This document shows, one piece after another, positions 40,813 to 48,997 of a stretch of DNA of 64,000 bases; the stretch's first letter is position 1; each line of letters opens with the position of its first letter. Both the position numbers and the translations under genes were made by a program. The stretch comes from Paramacrobiotus metropolitanus. Taxonomy: Eukaryota; Tardigrada; Eutardigrada; Parachela; Macrobiotidae. The stretch is taken from positions 868,001 through 932,000 of the forward strand of contig NW_026570227.1 of assembly GCF_019649055.1 (NCBI RefSeq). The letters are read 5' to 3'. A model generated the notes under the pieces. The model did no database searches. It saw only the letters and a program-made list of their open reading frames with translations, and was not told where the DNA came from.

Positions 40813-43238
40813 GGGCCCAGTGTCAGCTTCGCGTAACCGTTGGTTCGCTGCTGCCTGTTCATCATCCCATTGCTGACGTAAAGTCCGAGGGCCGGTCGAT
40901 TGTCGTCATCCGGCTGGTTTAGTAGCGGGAAGTCGTCCGCGTAGGCCGTTCTGCCTCGCGTAACGTTGCCCCGCATGATCGATTCCAGGCGTTCCGCTAT
41001 GGCTGGAGGCGGCGCCAATGAAGTTGGCCTCGGGTGGACCTGTCGTTCTGGCGCGACCAGGTGATCAGGCGGAGCTGTAAGTCCTGGTACAGGGGTTGGG
41101 TCTGGCATGTCGAACCACTCAATGTCGCTGTCGGTTTCTGTGTCCGACGCGCTGGCTGGTCGACTTAGTGCTGGTCCGGCTGCAAATCGTTCAGCCGAGA
41201 TCCGCATAATTCTCGAGACTCGCATCCTCAATTCTTCTGCCGGTTGGCGTGTTGAGGACCGTGTCGGTATGAGAAGTCCGGTTTGTCCGACGCGTGTTGG
41301 CTGCCCCGGTCGGGGTTTGGGTAACACGCGCCTAAGTGCTTCGTCGATCAGGCCAAGCTGATACTGCCGGTTACGGAAATCGCGCAATGATGGTGCGTCG
41401 TTGGCCGTATCCAACGGCTTATCCATAAACCGAAGCATGGCCCGTCTAATCCTGGTTATGTATTCCAGGACGCGTTGGAATTCCAGGTCCAACGCGACTT
41501 TTCTCCGTAAAGTGGCAATATCCACTCCCTTCAGGCTACTGATAACCTTACGGATTTCCTCTTCGAGGCGTTCCGCGGCGTGGAGTTCACGCTCCAAGGG
41601 AGGTATGTCTGGGTAAGCCCTTAGGTCATACGGAGAAGATGCTGGTTCTCGCGGTTCCAATCCAGTGGCCGTCAGCATTGCCTCGTCGGTAGACGTAGGC
41701 TGGGCCACTGGTGGCGCGGAAGATTCCCCTGTCGTAGCGGTAACTACGACTGTTGGGTTCAATGGTGGGGGTGGTGCTGATGGTGCTGGTGGCGGACGTG
41801 TTGGTGCTGCGGATCCTTCGGTCCTCAGCTGTCTTTCCGTCCGATACTGTTCCAGCTGGTCTCTCAGCCTGCGAGATGCCGCCAACAGTGCCTGACCAGT
41901 TTGGTCATGCAAAGGAAATATCTCGTTTTGAGCTTGGCGGGTCGCTATTTCCTCACTAAGTTCATGAGCGAGGCGCCGGAACTCATCTTGATCGAGAATG
42001 ATGCGCTGGGCCATCTCACGGTAGTGAGGGCTGTGCCTGTCCAATTCTCGAATCATGGCCTCCAATTCCTGGATGGCGTTCTCTACTTCCTTCAGATTGT
42101 CCTGAAGTTGGTAGAGTGGAGTCCGGCCGTCGGCCAGAGGTTCAGTTGGGGATTCAATCCGCAATGGTGGGGTAGTTGGGTCCCATTGGACGTCCCCTTC
42201 ATCTTCCGGCTCTGGCGAAGACACAGGTTCTGTCGGTGGGACAGTCTGGTCACGCCTTATTACACACACTGGGTTCAGTGGTGGTTGTGCTGCCGGTGCC
42301 GGTTCAGTTAGGCCAAGTTGGGCCGCTAATTCCGGTGGAACCTCTTCTGGCCAGTTGTAAATGGTGAGCCGTCCATTCACGAATACCCGTAATGGGTAAT
42401 CACCAGGCTGGTCAAGCCGTGATGTGCTTGGCTGGGTTTCCGGCGGCGCTGGAGTTTGGTAGGCTTCCGGTCCCGCTCGTGGAGGCTCAATGGATGAATC
42501 AGACGGCGCCTGGCCCGTAGGGTCAGGTTGTGCCGCTGAAGGTGGGCTATACGGCGGTTGGCCGTATGCCCCATATCCGCTATAAGGCGGTGGATATCCA
42601 TAAGGTGCAGGCGGATACATCCACGGTGGTGGGTATCGCCACTGATTCGGATCCGGCTGCGGCTGGTTTGAAGGTCCAGGCGCAGGGTATGGTGGATATC
42701 CATAGTAAGGGTTATGGTATGGAGGCGGAGTGTACTGTGGCCGCGGTCCAGTATGGACCGGTGTAGTCGTGACCGTTGGCCCGACTGCCGCAGTGGTGAA
42801 AACTGGCTGACTCGCCGAAGTGGTCGGTAGGCCACCATACCGAATTGGCTGATGTGAGCCGGTACGGCCGTGAGGATAGCGTCGGACCGTTTGGCCCGAC
42901 GTAGAGCTTGGCTGGCTGCCGGCTATTGCTGCATTCACCAAGAGTCCAGTGACGTCAGAGAATGTCCCTGGCGGCCAAAGTTGTGGCGGGATGGCTCGAG
43001 GTGGCAGAGGCTGTGACCGCGGTAGCGGTGTGTCGGCCCGTGAACTGGGGCCAACTGACATAGTTGCCAGCTGCTGGGCGGTTAGGTTGGCCCTAATATT
43101 AGGTACCTGTACACTCGGAGGCCGGTTAGACGACCGAGTGGAAGATCCGCCCGACCGGGATTCCGGTCGTGAATATGGATGTGTGCGGTTACTGCGGTCG
43201 GAGTCATCAGAGCGATCAGTGCGTCGGCGTCCGTCCAT
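40803..43238 (-). CDS. Giant element ORF, Pro/Tyr-rich with coiled-coil modules (about 811 aa)
   Basis: The first true ATG is at 43238 (the frame is open for 11 more codons upstream). Residues 1-60 are Arg/Ser/Asp-rich. Residues 160-240 are Pro/Tyr-rich with PPPY twice (TPPPYHNP, PPPYSGYG); PPxY motifs recruit Nedd4-type ubiquitin ligases and act as budding motifs in retroviral Gag proteins, though here the motif may be chance in low complexity. Two helical hairpins follow (about 365-430, with ILDQDEFRRL; about 570-640, with VALDLEFQRVL), clearly related to each other. The C-terminal 150 residues are mixed. The stop overlaps the next ORF's start. It is headed by a 383-base untranslated gap after pol. 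Confidence 0.72.
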   Translation of the reverse strand: MDGRRRTDRSDDSDRSNRTHPYSRPESRSGGSSTRSSNRPPSVQVPNIRANLTAQQLATMSVGPSSRADTPLPRSQPLPPRAIPPQLWPPGTFSDVTGLLVNAAIAGSQPSSTSGQTVRRYPHGRTGSHQPIRYGGLPTTSASQPVFTTAAVGPTVTTTPVHTGPRPQYTPPPYHNPYYGYPPYPAPGPSNQPQPDPNQWRYPPPWMYPPAPYGYPPPYSGYGAYGQPPYSPPSAAQPDPTGQAPSDSSIEPPRAGPEAYQTPAPPETQPSTSRLDQPGDYPLRVFVNGRLTIYNWPEEVPPELAAQLGLTEPAPAAQPPLNPVCVIRRDQTVPPTEPVSSPEPEDEGDVQWDPTTPPLRIESPTEPLADGRTPLYQLQDNLKEVENAIQELEAMIRELDRHSPHYREMAQRIILDQDEFRRLAHELSEEIATRQAQNEIFPLHDQTGQALLAASRRLRDQLEQYRTERQLRTEGSAAPTRPPPAPSAPPPPLNPTVVVTATTGESSAPPVAQPTSTDEAMLTATGLEPREPASSPYDLRAYPDIPPLERELHAAERLEEEIRKVISSLKGVDIATLRRKVALDLEFQRVLEYITRIRRAMLRFMDKPLDTANDAPSLRDFRNRQYQLGLIDEALRRVLPKPRPGQPTRVGQTGLLIPTRSSTRQPAEELRMRVSRIMRISAERFAAGPALSRPASASDTETDSDIEWFDMPDPTPVPGLTAPPDHLVAPERQVHPRPTSLAPPPAIAERLESIMRGNVTRGRTAYADDFPLLNQPDDDNRPALGLYVSNGMMNRQQRTNGYAKLTLGPCK

Positions 43239-43621
43239 CGTTGAATGGGGCGCTGTCACGAGACGAATCACGCGGTGTTAGACTCCTACCTACTATGTTA
43301 GTTCGAAGTACGGCTAGCTATTTATAAGCTACCTTGTCAGATAAGGTTACGGATATTGGACCAAGTTTAGCTACTTCTAAGCTACTGGTCGTTAAGGTTT
43401 AGGTTAGTTAAGTTTAGGTTAGTTAGTTTCGGTAGCAGCTCGGTTAATTGAGCAGATATTATTTAGAATTATCTATACGTCATTCTGTCCAGCCTTATCA
43501 ACCGCTTTGTCCAGCACGTCCGGTGGAACCGTACTGGACTTGTCCGATACGTCCGGTAGGACCGTATTGGGCTTATGCTTTTTGCCCTTTGTGACTTTCT
43601 CAGATTTTTCCCGTCCTGTAG
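43239..43621. other. 383-base spacer between pol and the accessory ORF cluster
   Basis: It is noncoding, AT-richer, with direct repeats of TAGGTTAGTTAAG/AAGTTTAGGTTAG near 43395-43430 and TAGCTA/CTACTTCTAAGCTAC words. On the minus strand it leads into the 811-residue ORF. It is the likeliest place for a splice acceptor, internal promoter or ribosome entry element; no such signal is certain. Confidence 0.5.
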
Positions 43622-46600
43622 TTATGCGGGTGAGCAAGTCTTTTCCGCCTCATCTTCAGCAACTACGTCCTCTTCCAGGACTTGCTGGGCCGTAAGGGTT
43701 GCCTTAGGCTTCTTGGGCGTCTTTGGTTTCTTGGGCTTTTCCTTGGGCGCCGGGGCCACCTTTGGCCCTTCGGTCGCCGCTGGCTTGTCCGTAGCGGATG
43801 TTACTTTTTCTGGTTCCGCCGGGGCCAAAGTCGGGTCAATAGCGGCTAATGGCTGGTTTTGAAGCTTTGTCAGCGCCGGTGTCTCGAAATCCGGTTTGGC
43901 CTTTCGAGGTCGGCCGGGGCCACGCTTAACTGGTGGCTCTGGGTCTGATGTCTTTGAGTCAGGTGGGCCATAGCCAGGGATTCGCAAAGTCTTTTGTTGC
44001 TCCGCCACAAGTTTCTTGGACGGGCCCTTTCCGGGCTTCTGCTTTTTCAGCAGCGTCTCAAGTTTGCTCTGGGCATGTGGGAGCTCTGCATCTTGTCCTG
44101 GCTCTGCCTTGTTATTGCACCTTTCCGACTCTGTGGGTTCAGGTTCTGCGTCGCCGCTCTTCTTCTTGGATGAGCGTGTTATTCTGCGACTCGGGCCGTC
44201 CGGGTTAAGGTACGGCTTAAGGCGATCGACACATACAGTGTGTTCTACACCGGTGTCCCGCTCTCGGATCCAGTAAGTATTCGGCTTAGGTATGCCAATG
44301 ATGGTGTAGACGCCTTCGAACTTGTTTGGATTGGTCGGGTCGTCCACCATGTTCTTTAGGGTGACCAAGTCCCGTTTCTTGAACTCGGCCTGCGACTTCT
44401 TTTTGTTGTAGATGGCCGCATCCCTTAGGAACCCTTCTTCGATCCGCGTTTTGGCAATTTCATGCGCCCGGTTCAGGCGCTGCTGCATCCTCTTGACGTA
44501 ACGTTCGTTAGTCGTAAAAGTTTCTGGGACGTTGGTCCCAGCGAGGACGTCTTGCGGTATCGTCATTTCTCGTCCAAACAACATGTGGTATGGCGAGAAT
44601 CCAGTGGTTGCGTGAACGGCACGGTTCATGCCGGAGATCACGTAAGGTAGGGCCCGGTGCCAACGATGTTCGTCGCCGGCGCCGCCGAAGTTTCGAATTC
44701 CGTCCCAGATGGTCTGCATCCTGCGTTCGACTTGGCCTTGGCCCTCTGGATGATAAGCGGATCCGAAGGTCTGCTCGATGCCGAAGATTTTCGCCACTTT
44801 GGCAAAGGATTTTGCCGTAAAGTGCGTGCCCCGGTCGGAGTGCATTGTATGTGGCATGCCGTACTTTAGTACGACTTCTTCGACAAAGAACTTCTCGAAT
44901 TCTTTGGCCGAGTTTGTCTTGGTCGGCCGAGCTATGGTGAACTTCGTCATTTGATCGACCACCACGGCAATGTACCGGTATTTCTTTGTTTGTGTTACCG
45001 GTAGAGGTCCTTTGAAGTCGGCGAAGACGCGATACCATGGCGCAACAGCTTCAGTCGGCTGCAGCATACCGTAGGTAGCTCGCCGCGGTACTTTGCCGAA
45101 GATGCACGTCTGACATCGGTCGATGTAGTCGTGAATATCGCAGCTCATTCGGTCCCAGTAGTACCTGAGCTTGGCTGCTTCAATAGTCTTGCGGTATCCA
45201 AAATGGTTCCCTGTTTTGCCATCATGGAGGGACTGGATAATGTTTTTCCGCATGAACAGAGGGACGACGAATCTCCTTTCGAGTTTCGCATTGATGTCGG
45301 TGAGTCGGTAAAGCACACCTTTGTCCATCTGGTAATGTTCAGGTAGTTTGGACCTCTTGTCCATTTCGCTTTGGTGTTCCAACTCATGAATTTTCTTGGC
45401 CAGAGTTGGGTCACGGTGTTGCATCCGTCGCAGTTCTTGCGCGGTGCGATCCGTGACTTTTTCTGGACACGGTGGGACTTCGGGCTCTGGCTCTCCCGGT
45501 GTGGGCGCCGGTACATTAATGACCCGTATGTCCGCCGTGCTGAACTGGTCCCAATCTGTGATTGCGTTGCAATCAGGCAGGAGAGGCTTGTCCCATTCAT
45601 TTGCGGGGTCCTCATCCGTGACTTGCAGCCTGCGCACCTTTATGATGCGTGCTGGGATCTCGTCCTTGTAATCCTCGAAGTTTGGGACTTGGTCCAACTC
45701 TTCATGTGGACCTTTGTCGTCGTCTCGCTCGAGTGGCCATCTGGACAATGCGTCAGCGTTGTCACAGAATGTGCCTGGTTTATACTCAATGGTGATGTCC
45801 CGTCCCTGTAAGGCGAGGGCCCATCGAGTAAGACGAGGATTGATGCCGGGCCGGTTAGACTCGCATCTGAGCAGATTTGTTAGGGCTCTGTGGTCCGTCC
45901 TTACTGTGAAAGGTCCATGGTCAATATAGTGCTTGAACTTTTGGACGGCCCACACTACGGCTAAACATTCCCATTCGGTCACGCCGTAGTTTTTCTCAGC
46001 TCCATGTAGGACACGGCTTGCGTAGGCGATTGGCCTCGAGTCCTGGCTGAGTATGGCTCCGATGCCAGCGCCACTTGCATCACATTCGATGGTGGTCTGT
46101 TTGGTCGCATCGAATTTGGCCAATATTGGGGCTTCCGTTAGGGCCTTTTTGATTTCGTTGAACTCAGCGGTGTGGGCGTCGGTCCAGTCGTTTTTCACTG
46201 AACTTTCCTTCCGCAGGAGTTCATACATCTTGGAAGTCTTCTGGGCGTAGCCCAGAATGAACTTCCGGTAGTAGTTAGCGAGTCCAAGGAACGAGCGAAG
46301 TTGACGCTCGGTCTTGGGCGGTAGTTTCTCGGCGATGGCCGCTACCTTCTCGGGATCGGTATGGACACCGTCCTTGCTGAGGATGTGTCCAAGGAATTGG
46401 AGTTTTTCCATTCCAAATTCGCATTTCGACGGTTTTATTGTGAATCCGGCGTCTCTGAGGCAGAGGAGCGTGTTTCTGAACGCCTTCCTGAATTCCTCGA
46501 ATGTCTTGCCGAAGAATATCACGTCGTCGATGTATGCGAAGACGCCGCCTTGTTTGCGTGCTGGCGCCATAATCTTGTCCATTGTCATTTGGAATGTGGC

Positions 46601-48070
46601 TGGCCCGTTGCAGACGCCAAACGGCATTCGTTTGAACCGGAACATCCCTTCTGGAGTCACGAAGGTAGTGTAGTCCATGGACGCTGGGTCCATAGGGATT
46701 TGCCAGAATCCGGACTGACAATCTACCTTGCCGTAATAGGCGTTGCCTGCACATTGATCCAGAAGTTCGTCTGGATTGGGCAGTGGGTAATTATTCTTCT
46801 TGGTCACCGAGTTCAGCTTTATATAGTTTATGCAGAACCGGGTGCCCATGGTCCCGTCGCCGTTTTTCTTCGAGGCGAGGACCACTGGGAAACTCCACGC
46901 TGCCATGGACGGTTCAATCACGCCTTGGTCCAACATTTCTTGGACGTGCTTATTGATGAACTCTCGTCCCTTCCAACTCGTTCGGGTTGGGTTCATTTTA
47001 ATTGGTGCAGCGTCGCCAACTTCTATGACGTGGGTCACTCCTTTAACGTCGCCGTAAGGCTTTTTGGACGTCGGGAATATGGCCCGGAGTTCCCATAAGT
47101 CCTGACGGAGTAGAGCGGTCTGCTCTTCGGTCAGGTGATCGCCGAAGTGTGCATTGGCGATGTGAGCGCGGATTTCGCGTTCCACTTCAGGATCTTCCTC
47201 TCCGGTTTGGAGGGAATTGATCTGGGCGAATTCTTCGTCCTTATCTGTAATGGCTTCATATGGCTCTACCCGGCCCATGTCCATTCCTTTACGGAGGATG
47301 TGGGGCTCCTTGGAGTAATTGGAGACCAATATAGTGAAGCATTTGCCGTCATGCTGGACTGGTCCGTCGAGCATGGCCAGACTTCGTTTAGTGTCCTGGC
47401 TTCCGAGGTACATTAGCCTCTGCCTTGGGTCCACTTCGAAGTCGATGGTGACTTGGACTGGTGTAATGGACTCCGGTGGGAGTTCCGTTTTTACACTTGC
47501 CCGTACCTTAGCGTAGTCAGTTATGACTCGCTGTCTGGTAGGGTTATGTCCCGCCTCTTTTGGCCATGGTAAGGCACTGGCGGCCGGTATGTCCCAGTCT
47601 ACTCCGTCCTCCCTGATGTCCGCTCCATGTAAATCGCTGTAGTAACATGTAGCCGATTCTGGCACCTTTGCGGAGGATCTGGTCTCGCATGGACTTATTT
47701 TGGATTTGAATCCATGCGTACTCGTCGTGACGGGTATATACCTTCGCCTCGATTGGTAAGAGCTGGCGGTGTGGTCGTCGCAACGAGTTGAAGTAGATTG
47801 GGCGATTCGGGTCCATGGTTCTGTATGTGCGGACCTTAATCCAGCATGTTGAGTAAGCTGGTATGGTATACCGCTTGTACGCGAAGACGACCTCCTTTTC
47901 CTCTTTAAGGCCTTCCATCTGCCGGTGCAGTCTGGTTTGGCGAATGGTAGGTGCTTCGGCCCGAAGTTGAAGGATTTCTGCGTCATCCTCGTCGTCACTC
48001 GACTCCTCCGATGATTGGTTATCGGAGTCCGTGTCCGGTGAGTCACTTGAGCTTTGGACGTCCGAATCAA
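43622..48070 (-). CDS. pol: Pol: reverse transcriptase, RNase H and integrase of Ty3/gypsy type
   Basis: The open frame is 1482 codons, but its first 140 or so overlap another better-looking frame; pol-like sequence starts near 47640 after a +1 frame relation, and the frame's own head has no ATG. Numbering from 48070: RT about 365-560 with YIDD at 513-516; RNase H about 655-780 with DASG (D664), EWECLAV and TDHRAL; integrase zinc site H/H then C986-x2-C989; catalytic D1018, D1079 and E1115 with exact DD35E spacing; a GPY/F-like module about 1250-1287; then a Lys/Pro-rich tail with an AT-hook-like GRPRK near 1385. These enzymes copy the RNA into DNA and insert it. All catalytic residues seem present. 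The domain order RT-RH-IN defines the Metaviridae-like class. No chromodomain is seen. Confidence 0.93.
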   Translation of the reverse strand: MIRTSKAQVTHRTRTPITNHRRSRVTTRMTQKSFNFGPKHLPFAKPDCTGRWKALKRKRRSSSRTSGIPYQLTQHAGLRSAHTEPWTRIAQSTSTRCDDHTASSYQSRRRYIPVTTSTHGFKSKISPCETRSSAKVPESATCYYSDLHGADIREDGVDWDIPAASALPWPKEAGHNPTRQRVITDYAKVRASVKTELPPESITPVQVTIDFEVDPRQRLMYLGSQDTKRSLAMLDGPVQHDGKCFTILVSNYSKEPHILRKGMDMGRVEPYEAITDKDEEFAQINSLQTGEEDPEVEREIRAHIANAHFGDHLTEEQTALLRQDLWELRAIFPTSKKPYGDVKGVTHVIEVGDAAPIKMNPTRTSWKGREFINKHVQEMLDQGVIEPSMAAWSFPVVLASKKNGDGTMGTRFCINYIKLNSVTKKNNYPLPNPDELLDQCAGNAYYGKVDCQSGFWQIPMDPASMDYTTFVTPEGMFRFKRMPFGVCNGPATFQMTMDKIMAPARKQGGVFAYIDDVIFFGKTFEEFRKAFRNTLLCLRDAGFTIKPSKCEFGMEKLQFLGHILSKDGVHTDPEKVAAIAEKLPPKTERQLRSFLGLANYYRKFILGYAQKTSKMYELLRKESSVKNDWTDAHTAEFNEIKKALTEAPILAKFDATKQTTIECDASGAGIGAILSQDSRPIAYASRVLHGAEKNYGVTEWECLAVVWAVQKFKHYIDHGPFTVRTDHRALTNLLRCESNRPGINPRLTRWALALQGRDITIEYKPGTFCDNADALSRWPLERDDDKGPHEELDQVPNFEDYKDEIPARIIKVRRLQVTDEDPANEWDKPLLPDCNAITDWDQFSTADIRVINVPAPTPGEPEPEVPPCPEKVTDRTAQELRRMQHRDPTLAKKIHELEHQSEMDKRSKLPEHYQMDKGVLYRLTDINAKLERRFVVPLFMRKNIIQSLHDGKTGNHFGYRKTIEAAKLRYYWDRMSCDIHDYIDRCQTCIFGKVPRRATYGMLQPTEAVAPWYRVFADFKGPLPVTQTKKYRYIAVVVDQMTKFTIARPTKTNSAKEFEKFFVEEVVLKYGMPHTMHSDRGTHFTAKSFAKVAKIFGIEQTFGSAYHPEGQGQVERRMQTIWDGIRNFGGAGDEHRWHRALPYVISGMNRAVHATTGFSPYHMLFGREMTIPQDVLAGTNVPETFTTNERYVKRMQQRLNRAHEIAKTRIEEGFLRDAAIYNKKKSQAEFKKRDLVTLKNMVDDPTNPNKFEGVYTIIGIPKPNTYWIRERDTGVEHTVCVDRLKPYLNPDGPSRRITRSSKKKSGDAEPEPTESERCNNKAEPGQDAELPHAQSKLETLLKKQKPGKGPSKKLVAEQQKTLRIPGYGPPDSKTSDPEPPVKRGPGRPRKAKPDFETPALTKLQNQPLAAIDPTLAPAEPEKVTSATDKPAATEGPKVAPAPKEKPKKPKTPKKPKATLTAQQVLEEDVVAEDEAEKTCSPA

Positions 48071-48293
48071 TAGACTCGGGTTTGTCGTCCTGCTCAGGTT
48101 TTGGCTTGCCTTTGTCCTCGTTAGAGGTTGGCACGCCGCCGGCCACTGTTGGTGCCGGTTTGGTCACGAGATCCATTTCTTGGATCTCTGGCGCTCCGGT
48201 TGCGATTTCCTGTTTTTCAGGTTCGTCCGGTTCCGCCAAAGTGGTTGAACGGCTCCCGTTAGGGAGTGGCGAGCTGGTCGGCCTTTTGCCCAA
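47544..48293 (-). CDS. Giant element ORF between gag and pol: acidic stretch plus beta-rich domain
   Basis: The frame is open from about 48320, with no ATG at its head (ORF callers would use TTG). It starts Pro/Thr/Glu-rich, becomes strongly acidic (SSEESSDDEDDAEI), then has a domain with alternating hydrophobics (YKRYTIPAYSTCWIKVRTYR, then MRDQILRKGARIGYMLL). This resembles the beta-sandwich segment with an 'N-x-S...KG-x-x-IG' ending that stands before RT in gypsy polyproteins; pol carries a second such segment further on. After about 47640 the frame degenerates and the pol frame takes over. No DTG/DSG protease motif is seen. It is reached from the upstream ORF by a -1 relation. Confidence 0.65.
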   Translation of the reverse strand: MGKRPTSSPLPNGSRSTTLAEPDEPEKQEIATGAPEIQEMDLVTKPAPTVAGGVPTSNEDKGKPKPEQDDKPESIDSDVQSSSDSPDTDSDNQSSEESSDDEDDAEILQLRAEAPTIRQTRLHRQMEGLKEEKEVVFAYKRYTIPAYSTCWIKVRTYRTMDPNRPIYFNSLRRPHRQLLPIEAKVYTRHDEYAWIQIQNKSMRDQILRKGARIGYMLLQRFTWSGHQGGRSRLGHTGRQCLTMAKRGGT

Positions 48294-48997
48294 CGTTGAG
48301 TCGAACGGGTTTGTATGGCCCGTATTACCGCTTCAACGCCGTCTCCACATAGAGGACAAGTCAATTGGACTTCCTCTGATGAAGGGTCCTGCTCATTCTG
48401 GCTGGTGTCCCTTCGATGGCCTCCCTGTTCCGGGTGTGGGCCATCAATGAAGCGCACTTTTGTCGCTATATGCGGTGCAGCTTCCGGCAATGGTTCCGGT
48501 ATAATCCTGACGTTAGTCAGGCTTAGGTCATACTTTGGCCATATGCTGACGGTTAAGCCAGGGTGTTGGGCCACTTGTCTTCGAAGTTTTATGATGTCAT
48601 CGAAGAGATCCGTGCACATCTTTTGGAGTGCTTTCGGCATTTCCATGTGGTACTCTCTGTATTCCCACACTAGGGCTAGACGTTCGTCCTCCCATAATGC
48701 TCCTTCTTGAACCAAATCGTCCAATTCTTGGGCGAATGGTCCGTATTGTGCGGCAATTTGCGGCCACGTTAGTGGTTCGCCTTTTTCTTCAAGCCAGCCC
48801 TCTTCTAGGGCAAGGAGTTGGTTAGCGCGGTATTCCAGGAAGTTTCTGACTCCTGTGAACCAAGTTTTATAGCGCTGGACCAGGTTCTCCTTGATTTCTC
48901 TGTCGGGCACCGGCCGTTGGCCTGGTGCCTCTGGTATCGGGATAGTCTTTACTATCCCGTGATTTGGCTTGAGTATGCCTGCACGGAATTGAGTCAT
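48164..48997 (-). CDS. Giant element ORF after gag (277 codons), with a CxxC pair
   Basis: The start ATG overlaps the gag stop as ATGA at 48997-48994. Residues 30-160 look helical and globular (KTWFTGVRNFLEYRANQLL, then MCTDLFDDIIKLRRQV). Near residue 215 is CPLCGDG, half of a possible zinc site. The last 40 residues are Arg/Gln-rich and probably out of frame, because the next frame (offset -1) looks more protein-like from about 48290. I do not recognise the family. Where a retropepsin would be expected in a gypsy element, none of its motifs appears. Confidence 0.62.
   Translation of the reverse strand: MTQFRAGILKPNHGIVKTIPIPEAPGQRPVPDREIKENLVQRYKTWFTGVRNFLEYRANQLLALEEGWLEEKGEPLTWPQIAAQYGPFAQELDDLVQEGALWEDERLALVWEYREYHMEMPKALQKMCTDLFDDIIKLRRQVAQHPGLTVSIWPKYDLSLTNVRIIPEPLPEAAPHIATKVRFIDGPHPEQGGHRRDTSQNEQDPSSEEVQLTCPLCGDGVEAVIRAIQTRSTQRWAKGRPARHSLTGAVQPLWRNRTNLKNRKSQPERQRSKKWIS

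Noticed and set aside
42520-42840. Tyr/Ile/His-rich alternate frame
   Set aside because: Shadow of the Pro/Tyr-rich coding region of the first accessory ORF.
43622-44300. Chromodomain at the integrase C-terminus
   Set aside because: The tail is Lys/Pro-rich with an AT-hook-like GRPRK but lacks the aromatic cage pattern of chromodomains.
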